Shown here: positions 52,492 to 64,000 of the stretch, piece by piece
Layout of the letters: the number at the start of each line of letters is the position of its first letter
Position numbering within the stretch: the first letter of the stretch is position 1
Assembly: GCA_964017185.1 (NCBI GenBank)
Contig: OZ024870.1
Span: 21,165,621 to 21,229,620, forward strand
Direction: 5' to 3'
From: Rugalucina vietnamica
Lineage: Eukaryota > Mollusca > Bivalvia > Lucinida > Lucinidae
Length of the DNA stretch: 64,000 nucleotides
Translations under genes and position numbers: made by a program
The notes under the pieces: model-generated
Database searches by the model: none
Told to the model about the DNA's origin: nothing
Seen by the model: the letters and a program-made list of their open reading frames with translations, nothing else

Positions 52492-54383
52492 AACCAGAGG
52501 ACCAATGGTCCTGTAAAAGCTCACCTGAGACCTGAGATATATACGTGTACCAATAAACTTGAATGGTACAATGCATGTATATAACCCTAGGGCTGGGTCT
52601 GAAAAACTCCTGGACTCAATGTCTTTTTAAATCATAAAAATTCAGTCCATTTGCCAATTAACTGCAAGTTTTGTCCTTCAAATGACATTTTAACAATTTT
52701 CTCCATTCAAATGCATGGGCGATCTAAGTTGACCTTGCCGTGAAATAGGTCAAGGTCATCCCAGTGTCATGATTTATACAAATTTTGTAGACCTCCATTC
52801 CTAAATGCTTCATGCCAAGTTTCAAAATCATAGGCCTTCTGGTTCTGAAGAAGAAGATTTTTAAAATTTTGCTATTTATAGCCATGGCGGCCATCTTGGT
52901 CATGTGACCTTGACCATTTATATAAACTTTCATTTCCTCTTCCTAAGAATGCTCCACATAAAGTTTGGCTTTGATTGGTCAAGCAGTTTCTGAGAAAAAG
53001 CTGTTGGAATATTATGGTCATCTACATGTATATAGCTCCGGGGCAGACAACCCCTGGGCCTAAAATATTTTCATAAGCATAGATCTTCTGTCCATTTGCT
53101 CATTCCTTGCAAATTTTCTGCCATTACATGACATTTTCCTATTTTTCCCATTCAAATGCAGGGGCGACCTAAGTTGACCTTGCCGTAAAATAGGTCAAGG
53201 TCATCCCAGGGTCATGATTTATATAAACTTTGTAGACCTTCATTCCCAAGTTTCAAAATCATAGGCCTTCTGGTTCTGAAGGAGAAGATTTTTAAAGGTT
53301 TTTGCTATTTATAGCCATGGCGGCCGTCTTGGTCATGTGACCTTGACCATTCATACAAACTTACATTCCCTCTTCCTAAGGATGATCCACATGAAGTTTG
53401 GCTTTGATTGGCCTAGCGGTTTCAGAGACGATGTTTCAATATTATGGTCATATATATGTATATCCGGGGCAGGGGCAGACAACCCCTTAGGGACAAAATA
53501 TTTTCTTAAACATAAATCTTCTGTCCATTTGCTCATTTCTAGCAAGTTTTCTGCCATTTAATTACATTTTCCTATTTTTTCCCATTCCAATGCATGGGAG
53601 ACCCAAGTTGACCTTGCCGTAAAATAGGTCAAGGTCATCACACGGTCATGATTTATATAAATTTTGTAGAGCTCCATTCCCAGATGCTTCACACCAAGTT
53701 TCAAAATACCTGGTTCTGAAGAAGAAGATTTTTAAACGTTTTTGCTATTTATAGCCATGGCTGCCATCTTGGTCATGTGATCTTGACCATTTATATAAAC
53801 TTTCATTCCCCCTTCCCAAGGATGCTTCACATGAAGTTTGGCTTTGATTGGCTTAGCGGTTTCAGAGAAGATGTTTGAATAGTATGGTCATATACATGTA
53901 TATAGCCCCGGGGCAGGGGCAGACAACCCCCCAGGGGCTAAAATTTTCTATTAACATTAATCTTCTGTCCATTTGCCTATTCCCAGTAAGGTTTACCCAT
54001 TAAATAGCATTTTACCATTTTTCCCATTCAAATGCATTGGCGACCTGTTGACCTTGCCGTAAAATAGGTCAAGGTCATCCTAGGGTCAAAGTTTATATAA
54101 ACTATGATTGGCCCGCTTCCCCGATGCTACATACCAAGTTCCGTGGAAATCGGCCCACTGGTTCTGGAGAAGAAGATTTTTAAAGGTTTTTGTTATTTAT
54201 AGCCATGGCGGCCATCTTGGTCATGTGACCTCGACCATTTATACAAACTTTTGTTCCCCCTTCCTAAGGATGTTCCACATGAAGTTTGGCTTTGATTGGC
54301 CAAGCGGTTTCAGAGGAGATCTTTGAAATTGTGAACGGACGGACGACGGAGCATGGCCATCCTATAAGCTCACTTTGTGAGCT
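52492..54383 (+). mobile_element. Hairpin-ended Helitron-like element, core type 2
   Basis: Starts AACCAGAGGACCAATGGTCC, followed by GCTCACCTGAGACCTGAG; ends CTATAAGCTCACTTTGTGAG-CT (a shortened hairpin) after a GGACGGACGACGG microsatellite. The core is about four units of 460-470 bp: GACCTTGCCGTAAAATAGG, TCAAGGTCATCCCAGGGTCA, ATCATAGGCCTTCTGG, CTATTTATAGCCATGGCGGC, TAGCCCCGGGGCAGGGGCAG. Short frames within are shadows of the repeat units. Confidence 0.65.
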
Positions 54384-54454
54384 AAAAATCGTCAAACCTG
54401 GTACCTTAATTGTAGAAATACGTACGCAAGTATCACGCGTTCTGTTTGCAAAAT

Positions 54455-54687
54455 GAGCCTGTGCGTGAGAAAACCACCGATTTGGGTTCCGACCAGGTCC
54501 GACACAAAACGGCCTGTACAGTCACAGAAGCAGGGTAGAAGCTTGAAATTTCGGATTTAAGAAGCAGAGGAAGTGTACTATCCATGTAGCAAAAACAAAG
54601 GCGCTGATCAGCTTCGCGGTCACCGCGAAGCTGATCTGCGTCTTTGTTTTGTATATGCAGATTGTTGGTTTTCCCATGCGGCGGCTC
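54455..54687. mobile_element. Palindromic MITE, family A, copy 6
   Basis: GAGCCTGTGCGTGAGAAAAC to TTTTCCCATGCGGCGGCTC, flanked by AAAT on both sides. Inner palindrome GCGGTCACCGC. Confidence 0.87.
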
Positions 54688-54689
54688 AA

Positions 54690-56754
54690 ATAATTTTCAT
54701 CGAAAATCAAGTGAAAATTTCAATCACCTCAATTTCCCTTTAAACGAAGGGGAACCGTAATCCAAATGATAATGATCTGATGATGGACAAGGCAGTTCTC
54801 AGTGACGCAGTGAAGAAAATGGTAGTCCAAAACATTATATTGGTGATCTCCGGGGAGCGACATCATTCAGTATTCTCTGATTTTTTTTCGGTCAACAATA
54901 ATAAAACCTTTAAGGGTTCGAGATGTAAGATCTTGATGTGCATCAGATTCCCGCAGTTAAATTGGCGCTTTAGAAAGGATACAAGGACAGACGATTGATC
55001 ATGTAAAAGGGTCATAAAAGCCTGGCCGCATAAAGGCGAAAGACACTCGGCGTAGACTTGCGTTTAAACACAAAAATATTTTTTGTTTATTTGATTTATT
55101 CCTTTACGTCCATGTCAGCAACCGTAACGTCCCGACATGACCATAGCTATTGACTGGTAGATTTATCGTCCCAATCAAAAACTCGTTTTCGCAATTAAAA
55201 CTAAGCTAGGTCAAGATGATTTCGCTTGTGTCTGACGAGACCTTGAAGCCTGATTGTTTTGTTTTTTTTCCGGTTCCCCCCTACTCCGTATTTCCCAGAA
55301 GACAAAAAAAGTCAAATTTGATATTTGATATTTTTATTTTCTCCTTCCGAATTTTAGCCTAAAATTAACTAAAAGTATACTTCAACTTGCATCCAAACAT
55401 TCGTACAGACATATAAAGTGGTTTCGTCCTTTTATACCAAGATTATTGCCATATCTTGGAAAAATGAGTGATCTAAGTGTTTTATTATTATTCAGTTTCT
55501 TTTCTTTTAAAATGTCTTTAAGTCTGTTTACTCTGGTCACTTTGAGGTTTTGCGAGAAACAAAACTTGAAAAAAAATCTCGCTTTATGTTCACCAATTGA
55601 ACAGTCGTGGGCATTTTATTTTTATTCCCTCCTCCAACTCCATATCGTGATTTCCCCCCAAAAAAATCTGTAAACCAGAGAAGCAAAACTCTGGCCTAAA
55701 TGGGCATTGAACCCAGTATAGAACTAGCAACATACGAATTGTACACGTCCTCAAACTACATGTAGTTGCAAGGGACTATCTGTTTTACAATGCTAATCAT
55801 TAATATCGAGCCTCGGTGGGGTAATTTCTGTCCTCTTTTAGATAAAAACAAAGAGCATTATCACTGATGGGTCACCATAAAGTTTAAGTTAATATTATAA
55901 TCGGTATTATGTCAACAGCTCGTCGTGACTACTTCAGTTTTAGAAAAGATAAAATGAGCGCCGCCATGAGACAGTCTTCAACCGGGATTTTAATTAGTTT
56001 AAAATTTTATAGGCCGCTTGTCAGCTTTAATAGATTCTTGCAAAGGGGTTCCAAATGTATGGATGAATCATGTATACATACGCTTTATAAATGTTACCAT
56101 GATGTATGTTAATGGTGAGTTTGAGCGCTTTTGCAGGGTACACTAGTCTCTCATGTTGCTTGAAAAACAGATTTTATGAAGACCAGTCATAAGTGTGACC
56201 TGTCGCCAGGAAAAATATCCTTGGACATTACAAACAACAACGGTAGCCTAACATGCAAGCTGCTGATCAACACCTGTAATGCCCATGCCTATATTAGGCA
56301 TCAAATCCTCCTTTTTGATTTACAAAATGTCTACTTAGAGCTTACCTAGTCTTGTTTGGGTGTAACTCAAACAGGATTTCTCAGGAGGCTCTTGTTTTGG
56401 TGATTTTCTCAGGGTGGTAACTCTGGCAATACAGGAAAAGTAGCCGTGATGATTGAAATCTCTTAACATCGTATTGTTATCAAAAGAAGATTCCCCATGA
56501 TGCAACAGCTCCGGAAAACAGGATTAAGACGACCTTGATAACGTATGCGTCCTGGTTTCCTGTTACGGACATGGTACGGACACAGTGCGAAAAATGGACC
56601 AAGTTCTTACGGACATGGTACGGACACAGTGCGAAAAATGGACCAAGTTCTATGACATGAGACTGATATAATGACGCATTCACTGTTACAGAAATAAGTA
56701 CTAGATGCCTGTTTGACTGTCTTTCGAAATTATTTGGCCTGTTGAGGAATTTGG
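54690..56754. other. No gene; SINE tail near 55,120 and a 44-bp tandem duplication
   Basis: 55,125-55,165 holds GTAACGTCCCGACATGACCA, the family-4 tail. Frames at 54,780-54,998, 55,446-55,673 and 55,909-56,112 show no recognisable pattern. 56,563-56,650 is two copies of a 44-bp phrase. Confidence 0.45.
56563..56650. repeat. 44-bp tandem duplication
   Basis: TTACGGACATGGTACGGACA, CAGTGCGAAAAATGGACCAA, GTTC occurs twice in a row (56,563 and 56,607) without differences. Confidence 0.9.
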
Positions 56755-56893
56755 TTAAATCAAATATGCCTTAGTTGTTTACTTGGGTGGTTATGTTTAA
56801 ACGCGGCACATTTCTCATGTCGTAACATCCGATAGAAGCATCATAAAATGGTGGCAACGTCCACATGACGATATAGTCTAGCTGCAAGAATAT

Positions 56894-56941
<48 letters not shown>

Positions 56942-57150
56942 CAAAAGTGATAGATATAATACAGCCTAGAAGTCCATATTACAGCCAGTCACAAACATTT
57001 TCTATCTTAGACTCTAATAAGAGGCAAGACAGATAAAGAATTAATTTAAGAATTATATAAAAATTCATAATTAATAAAATTAACAATATGGAAACTAGTA
57101 GCTAGTCCAATGACCATACATGTACTGTTGACTGGGTCGTAACGCAATAA
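56755..57150 (+). repeat. SINE-like repeat, family 4, split around a T47 run
   Basis: CTTGGGTGGTTATGTTTAAA and GGTGGCAACGTCCACATGAC (up to 56,880) continue as GACTGGGTCGTAACGCAATA, AAACAAACAAAC at 57,130-57,160. The T47 run (56,895-56,941) and about 160 bp of AT-rich sequence lie between. Confidence 0.5.
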
Positions 57151-57420
57151 AACAAACAAACATAAGCAGTGTGGTATCAGTATAGCAATTTTGTAGAACC
57201 TTCAGCTTGGAGTCACGCTTGATTCCTTTTCGCTCCCATCGAGTCTACCAAATACGTAGTACATCGGATAAACGAGTGAGTGTGTGTGTGTGTGTTTATG
57301 ATTAGTCCTATTTGACGAATGGATTCTCGAACCATCATCAATTGGGTGAGTCCACTTTCATTTTAGGGGTATTAGGAGTGATTTTTATTTTTATCTCATT
57401 TTTCGATGAAATTTCTCCAT

Positions 57421-57487
57421 GCAAACAGAATAGTCCCAGATGGGACGCCGCGTTCTGCGACGTCACATCTGGGGCTATGCTGTTTGC
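57421..57487. repeat. Palindrome, candidate MITE core
   Basis: GCAAACAGAATAGTCCCAGA and the complementary CATCTGGGGCTATGCTGTTTGC form a stem of about 22 bp with two mismatches around GACGCCGC/GACGTCAC. The flanking GGACGCCAGGCTTAAATGAG suggests a longer element. Confidence 0.6.
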
Positions 57488-57689
57488 CTATGTCCCACAA
57501 AAAGGACGCCAGGCTTAAATGAGTTAAATTCATATATAGACAACTTTCAGTTTTTGTCATTTCAAATGCCATCGGTATACTGCTCAAGTCTCGCATGAAT
57601 GTAACAGGATTGAAGACTTTCGGCGTGCTGTCACGCTCGATTCCATATCGCTCTCACTGCTTTTTCCACGGAGTCTTCTAAATGTCACA

Positions 57690-57862
57690 TGGGCGTGACG
57701 GTCATTTTTCTCGGTGACCTGGGCTATTTGTACAAACTCTGCCCCACCTCCACCCCCAGGAGGCGCCCTTGCTTGGCCAAGAGGTTCAGTGGAGTTTATC
57801 TTTGAAAATAGTGGATGGGAGCAAGACAATTAGGTTATAATATAAGCTCACTTTATGAGCTA
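57690..57862 (+). repeat. 3' fragment of a hairpin-ended element
   Basis: A GGCCAAGAGGTTCAGTGGAG box and ATAAGCTCACTTTATGAGCT hairpin remain; the rest of the element is missing. Confidence 0.5.
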
Positions 57863-57869
57863 CTGAAAA

Positions 57870-58683
57870 GTAAGATGTGGTTTGGAAGACAGTGTGAACA
57901 GACATCGACAGACGCTGGTTTATCTATTTTTTAATATTTATAACAACAATGTGCGCAACGCTCGTCTTTTGTAGTTTTCACGTTATGAAAAGGGTTGTTA
58001 CTTTTAAAAAACTTGGACCACACAATATCTGGGAACCACAACGATAAGGTCAACATTGCAGGAATGGTTGAAAGCAAACATAGGATCACAGTAGTCATGA
58101 ATGAATCGTAGTGAAATGGACTTTAAACTTGTTAAGGCCACACCACAAACTAAAATATACAATTTGAGCACGCTTTCGAAATTCCAGCTCATAGTCTGAT
58201 TGGATAGCAAATAAATGTAACTGACATATTTCTTGTGTGTATTCCATTTTGGTCGAACAGAAAATTCACACTGCAAATACAGATTTTGCAGGTCTTGGAT
58301 TTTACATATGCTTGATTATAGGTAGGGCTTGTCATGACGTCGTGGCTTATTTTGTAGAAAGTATTTAGATCTATTTGGAGGAAAATGCTCTTAAATAGAC
58401 TTTTGAAATCGTTCTTTATATATACTGTACCGCCAAATGACGGCTTATGAAATGTTAAAAGTATGGAAGTCAATACAAGTTTCAATAATTCCATTGAAGA
58501 AACTATTTAATCAAAACACCAAGAGGCGCCTCACAATGTTGATTTTTGATATTTATGTTACGATCATTGTTAGTTATAGGGTAGGCCGGGTTAAGTAAGT
58601 GGTATACAAACTTTCCGGGAGGGAAGTTTGGCAGCTCGGTTCAAAAGCTGGAATTCGAAAACAAGTAGCACAAGGGCAACGAT
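57870..58683. other. No feature recognised
   Basis: Overlapping minus-strand frames at 58,004-58,494 have no recognisable pattern and differ in codon composition along their length. No repeat link. Confidence 0.4.
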
Positions 58684-58756
58684 CGCTCACCTGAGCATCA
58701 ACAAGTACAGTCACTGGACAAAGTAGTTGGGGTTTTTACCATATATGGGTATGGTG

Positions 58757-58889
58757 GCTTTGTGTGTTTGTATTGAGGCTCAACAATTTTTCAGTCATGT
58801 CGGGACGGAGTCAACCCTTCCTGGGTTTAACCAGTACTGTAGGGAGTTAATGTGTCTTGCTCAAGGACTCTACACGGTGACGCCATGTG
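58757..58889 (-). repeat. tRNA-derived SINE, family 1, body only
   Basis: Minus strand: GGCGTCACCGTGTAGAGTCC, TTGAGCAAGACACATTAACT, CCCTACAGTACTGGTTAAAC, GTCCCGACATGACTG. It splits the host phrase ACCATATATGGGTATGG / GGCCATCCTGGTCATGTGAC. Confidence 0.7.
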
Positions 58890-60130
58890 GGGGGGCCATC
58901 CTGGTCATGTGACCTTGAAATCCTACTTACATCAACAGAATAGCTCTCGTCTGGATTGTGTATCCTCTTGTCCGTCATTTTGGTTCACTTAAAAAAATCA
59001 TCACACAAGGTCAGGGTCCTATAATGATCCTCATGGTGACATAATTGGGAGGATTTATGTAGTGCTCCACCTGACATTGTTGCATATCAAATATATAAGC
59101 TTTGTGTCATGCGGATGCACAGAAGATTTTTTCATGTATTTCCATTATAAGTCTATGGTAGAAAATGACATGCCTTGGGCGTGGCATGTATGGGTCCCAG
59201 GGGCACCGTTGGCAGGATTTATAAAGAGGCGTATCATACATTGCTCCACACAAAATATGAAAGCTATGGATCATGTGGTTTTGGAGAAGATTTGTTTACT
59301 GTATTTTTTTCCAATTGCAAGTGTATGTGAGCTATTGACCACCCGGGGTGGGGCCTATTTTAAACCCAGGGGCATCATTAGCAGAATTTATGTAAATAAC
59401 AATGTTGCATACCAAATACAGAAGCTTTGGCTCTTGTAGGTTCAGAGAAAAAGACTTTTACATGTATTTTACATGTATTTCCAATTATAAAACTATGGCA
59501 GATGATGACGCCCCCCCCCCCCTCGAGGGTGGGGGAGCTGTATAAATGCCAGGGGCACGGTTGGCAGGATTTATAAAGAGGACCACTATACATTGCTACG
59601 CACAAAATATGGAAGTTCTGGGCCTTGTAGTTTCAAAGAAGATCTTTTTTACGTTTGTTCCATTGTAAGTCTGTGGGAGCTAATGACCCTCGGTGAGGAG
59701 CCATTTCTGACCCCAGGGAAATGCTTGGCAGGATTTATGTTAAGCTCCACATAACAATGCTGCATACCAAATATCATGAATATAGAAGCTTTGGCTGTTG
59801 TGGTTTCAGAGAAGAAGATTTTTTCATGTATTTTACCTTATAAGCCTATGGCAGATAATTATGCCCCCGGGGCAGGGCCTGTATGGACCCCCGGGGCACG
59901 GTTAGCATGATTTATAAAGAAGTCCACTATACATTGCCACATACAAAATATGAAAGCTCTGGGCCTAGTGGTTTCGGAGAATTTTTTTTATGTTTTTCCC
60001 ATTGTAAGTCTATGGGAGCTAATGACCCCTTGGGCGGGGTTACTTTTGACCCCAGGGGCATGGTTGACAGGATTTAAAAAGAGGATCACTATACATCTGG
60101 GCTTCATGGTTTTGGCGAAGAAGATTTTTT

Positions 60131-60873
60131 AGCTCACCTGAGCCGAAGGCTCACAGGTGAGCTTATAGTATACCCATGCTCCGTCGTCGTCGTCGTTGTC
60201 GTCGTTCACAATTTTCAAACATCTTCTCCTCTGAAACCGCTCGGCCAATCAAATCCAAACTTCATGTGGAGCATTCTTAGGAAGGGGGACCGAAAGTTTG
60301 TATAAATGGTCCAGGTCACATGACCAAGATGGCTGCCATGGCTATAAATAAAAAAAAACTTTAAAAATCTTCTTCTCCAGAACCAGTGGGCCGATTTCCA
60401 CGAAACTTGGTATGTAGAATTGGGGACGCCGGCCAATCAAAGTTTATATAAATCATGACCCTAGGATGACCTTGACCTATTTTATTTTATTTAAATCTTC
60501 TTCTCCAGAACCAGAAGGCCTATGATTTTGAAACTTGGCATGAAGCATCAGGCAATGGAGCTCTAGGAAGTTTATATAAATCGTGACCCTGGGATGACCT
60601 TGACCTATTTTACGGCAGGGTCAACTTAGGTCGCCCATGCATTTGAATTGGGAAAATTGTTAACATTTCATTTGAAGGGCAAAATTTGCAGTAAATTGGC
60701 AAATGGTCTGAAGTTTTATGATTTGAAAATGAAATTGACTCCAGGGGTTGCTCTGACCCGGCCCTGGGATTACATGTATATACATGTATATTACCATTCT
60801 TGTCAAACAAGTTTATTGGTATATATCTCAGGTTTCAGGTGAGCGTTTATAGGACCATTGGTCCTCTGGTTTT
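60131..60873 (-). mobile_element. Hairpin-ended Helitron-like element, core type 2, short
   Basis: AGCTCACCTGAGCCGAAGGC hairpin at 60,131, a GTCGTCGTCGTTGTCGTCG microsatellite, one and a half type-2 core units, and GGACCATTGGTCCTCTGGTT at 60,852. It sits in a type-3 unit of the surrounding element, between GAAGAAGATTTTTT and ATATTTTCCCATGACGCCCC, without visible target duplication. Confidence 0.7.
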
Positions 60874-62015
60874 ATATTTTCCCATGACGCCCCCGGGGCT
60901 GGGGCCTGTATGGACCCCAGGGACACGGTTGGCAGGATTTATAAAGTGGACCACTATACATTGCTACGCATAAAACATGAAAGCTATTGGCCTTGTGGTT
61001 TCGGAGATTGTTTTATGTTTTTCCCATTGTAAGTCTACGGGAGCTAATGGCCCCCAGGGCGGGACCATTTTTGACCCCAGGGACATGGTTTGCAGGATTT
61101 ATAAAGAGGATTACTACACATTGCTACATACAAAATATGAGAGCTCTTGGCTTTGTGGTTTCGGAGATTTTTTCCCATGACGCCCCCGGGGCGTGGCCTG
61201 TATTGATGCCAGGGGCACTGTTGGCAGGATTTGTAAAGAGGTCCACTATACATTGCTACACACAAAATATGAAAGCTCTGCGCCTTGTGGGTTCGGAGAA
61301 GATTTTTTTTGTTTTTCTCATTGTAAGTCTGTGGGAGCTAATGACCCCCAGGGCGGGGCCATTTTTGACCCAGGAGCATGGTTTGCAGGATTTATAAAGA
61401 GTACATCTACACATTGCTACATACAAAATATGAAAGCTCTGGGCTTTATGGTTTTGGAGAAGAAGATTTTTTATGTTCTCCCATGACGCCCCCGGGACAG
61501 CGCCTGTTTGAACCCCAGTTGTACGGTTGGCAGGATTTATAAAGAGGAACACGATACATTGCTACACACAAAATATGAAAGAAGATTTTTTTATGGTTTT
61601 CCCATTGTTAGTCTATGGGGGCTATCTGTTGTTTTTATTGCCATGGAAACCAGAGTTCCAATCCGACCTGGCCCAAAACCTAATGCAACCTTTCCCCTAC
61701 CCAAATGATGCTTCTGATAAAATTTGATTGCAATTGGCTGACTAGTTACGGAGATATTTGTATTTGAAAGTGTGGACGGACGGACGAACGGACGACGGCT
61801 CGACTACTATATTATAAGCTCACCTTGTGAGCCTTCGGCTCAGGTGAGCTAAATAAATTAGAGAGAGATACAGTGCCAAGATGTCGCCTACGCAGAGGAC
61901 CAGGAAAAAAAAAGAGAAGCCATCTGAACGTTACAGGTCTATCGACTAGTCAACGGTGTAATCATCGCTCAACAGATGGATGAACAGCTAATTCCACAGT
62001 CAGGTGGGATTTCAT

Positions 62016-63924
62016 AACCAGAGGACCAATGGTCCTGGAGACGCTCACCTGAGACCTGAGATATATACATGTACCAATAAACTTGTTAGACTACAATGGT
62101 ACAATGCATGTATATAACCCTAGGGCAGGGTCAGAATAACTCCTGGAGTCAATGTCTTTTTCAAATCATAAAAATTCAGTCCATTTGCCAATTAACTGCA
62201 AGTTTTGTCCTTCAAATGACATTTTAACAATTTTCTCCATTCAAATGCATGGGCGATCTAAGTTGACCTTGCCGTGAAATAGGTCAAGGTCATCCCAGTG
62301 TCATGATTTATACAAATTTTGTAGACCTCCGTTCCTTAATTCTTCATGCCAAGTTTCAAAATCATAGGCCTTCTGGTTCTGAAGAAGAAGATTTTTAATA
62401 TTTTTTGCTATTTATAGCCATGGCGGCCATCTTGGTCATGTGACATTGACCATTTATATAAACTTTCATTCCCCCTTCCCAAGGATGCTCCACATGAAGT
62501 TTGGCTTTGATTAGCCCAGTGGTTTCTGAGAAAAAGCTGTTTGAATATTATAGCTCCGGGGCAGGGACAGACAACCCCTGGGCCTAAAATATTTTCATAA
62601 GCATAAATCTTCTGTCAATTTGCTCATTCCTAGCAAGTATAACATTTTCCTAATTTTCCCCATTCAAATGCATGGGCGACCTAAGTTGACCTTGCCGTAA
62701 AATAGGTCAAGGTCATCCCAGGGTCATGATTTATATAAACTTTGTAGAGCTCCATTCCCAGATGTTTCATACCAAAATCATAGGCCTTCTGGTTCTGAAG
62801 AAGATTTTTAAACGTTTTTGCTATTTATAGCCATGGCGGCCATCTTAGTCATGTGACCTTGACCATTTATACAAACTTTCATTCCCTCTTCCTAAGAATG
62901 CTCCCCAAAAAGTTTGGCTTCGATTGGCTTAATGGTTTCAGAGAAGAAGATGTTTAAATATTATGGTCATATACATGTATATACCCGGGGCAGAGGCAGA
63001 CAACCCCCTGGGCCCAAAATGTTTTCTTAAACATAAATCTTCTGTCCATTTGCTCATTTCTAGCACGTTTTCTGCCATTTAATTACATTTTCCTATTTTT
63101 CCCATTCCAATGCATGGGAGACCTAAGTTGACCTTGCCGTAAAATAGGTCAAGGTCATCCCAGGGTCATGATTTATATGAACTTTGTAGAGCTTTATTCC
63201 CAGATGCTTCACACCAAGTTTCAAAATCATAGGCCTTCTGGTTCTTGAGAAGAAGATTTTTAAACGTTTTTGCTATTTATAGCCCTGGCAGCCATCTTGG
63301 TCACGAGACCTTGACCATTTATATAAACTTTCATTCCCCTTTCCCAAGGATGCTCCACATGAAGTTTGGCTTTGATTAGCCTAGTGGTTTCAGAGAAGAA
63401 GATGTTTGAATAGTATGGTCATATACATGTATATAGCCCCGGGGCAGGGGCAGACAACCCCCCAGGGGCTTAAATTTTCCATTAACACTAATCTTCTGTC
63501 CATTTGCATATTCCCAGTAAGTTTTACCCATTAAATAGCATTTTACCATTTTTTCCATTCAAATGCATTGGCGACCTAAGTTGACCTTGCCGTAAAATAG
63601 AACAAGATCATCCTAGGGTCATGATTTATATAAACTATGATGGGCCCGCGTCCCTGATGCTAGATACCAAGTTTCGTGGAAATCGGCCCACTGGTTCCGG
63701 AGAAGAAGATTTTTAAAGGTTTTTGCTATTTATAGCCATGGCGGCCATCTTGGTTATGTGACCTGGACCATTTACATAAACTTTCGTTCCCCCTTCCTAA
63801 GGATGCTCCACTTGAAGTTTGGCTTTGATTGGCCAAGCGGTTTCAGAGGAGAAGATCTTCGAAATTGTGAACGACGGACGGACGCCGGAGCATGGGTATA
63901 CTATAAGCTCACCTGTGAGCAGCT
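62016..63924 (+). mobile_element. Hairpin-ended Helitron-like element, core type 2
   Basis: ACCAGAGGACCAATGGTCCT at 62,016, CGCTCACCTGAGACCTGAG, then about four type-2 units and a GACGGACGGACGCCGG microsatellite, ending AAGCTCACCTGTGAGCAGCT. Nearly the same length and order as 52,492-54,383, so the two are close relatives. Confidence 0.65.
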
Positions 63925-63967
63925 AAAAATTCAGATGCATGCAAATGTTTCTGCATGTCCGCTTTGA

Positions 63968-64000
63968 AATGGTGGTCGGGTGGGAATATGGGACCCCGCC
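63968..64000 (+). repeat. Start of a family-4 SINE-like repeat, cut by the window edge
   Basis: AATGGTGGTCGGGTGGGAAT and ATGGGACCCCGCC match the start of the copies at 6385 and 33,300. Confidence 0.55.

Larger units (their letters stand above)
58684..61850 (+). mobile_element. Hairpin-ended Helitron-like element, core type 3
   Basis: CGCTCACCTGAG at about 58,684 and the full 3' hairpin (AGCTCACCTTGTGAGCCTTC, GGCTCAGGTGAGCT) at 61,817-61,850, preceded by a GGACGGACGAACGGACGACG microsatellite. Its core differs from types 1 and 2: units of roughly 140-300 bp with GGCAGGATTTATAAAGAGG, CATTGCTACACACAAAATAT and ATTGTAAGTCTATGGGAGCT. A SINE (58,757-58,889) and another hairpin-ended element (60,131-60,873) are nested inside. 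Confidence 0.65.

Noticed and set aside
54780..56112. Small host genes at 54,780, 55,446 and 55,909
   Set aside because: Short frames with no recognisable motif, no splice context and no repeated or conserved copy to support them.
60215..61727. Many 60-136-residue frames in both directions
   Set aside because: They are shadows of tandem core units in hairpin-ended elements; the same frames recur wherever the units recur.

Overview
The window reads as nuclear DNA of an invertebrate animal, most likely a bivalve mollusc. It is AT-rich with long homopolymers and microsatellites. It is packed with short tRNA-derived SINEs, palindromic MITEs, hairpin-ended elements with internal tandem cores, a LINE with an APE endonuclease, and a DIRS-type retroelement. 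I find no intact host gene. Nearly all long open frames belong to transposons. No bacterial operon, rRNA, functional tRNA or CRISPR array is visible. The species call is inference from repeat style only.

Layout. 1-12.2 kb is a mosaic of MITEs and SINEs: six copies of a 4-bp-TSD palindromic MITE are spread through the window, a GCC TC-stem MITE family clusters at 8.2-9.1 kb, and an 89-bp minisatellite lies at 9.7-10.6 kb. 12.3-17.0 kb holds a degraded LINE (APE endonuclease, reverse transcriptase, C-terminal Cys/His knuckle) cut by an 849-bp TIR element. 17.9-22.6 kb holds a minus-strand DIRS-type element (Gag and reverse transcriptase remnants between 171-bp direct repeats). Its RT is interrupted by a 2.2-copy, 371-bp tandem array. 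The minus strand of that array spells complete hammerhead ribozyme cores, so it looks like a retrozyme. 22.6-33.4 kb is mostly intergenic DNA with a hairpin-ended element at 27.2-29.3 kb and several SINEs. 33.5-35.7 kb is a hAT-like transposase fragment inserted in a SINE-like repeat.

36,186-50,845 is a 14.66-kb imperfect palindrome. It is best read as two head-to-head copies of one non-autonomous element with about 1.2-kb terminal inverted repeats, each end carrying a tRNA-like sequence. Both arms contain the same nested insertions in mirror order, so these predate the duplication. One arm later lost 509 bp. From 51 kb to the end the window is dominated by hairpin-ended, Helitron-like elements whose cores are tandem 140-470-bp units, sometimes nested in one another. 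Many of these units carry TCAAGGTCA motifs.

The two items most worth following up are the hammerhead-bearing tandem inside the DIRS element and the giant inverted dimer. Single-base breaks in the LINE all fall in A/T homopolymers, so part of the apparent decay could be sequencing error.
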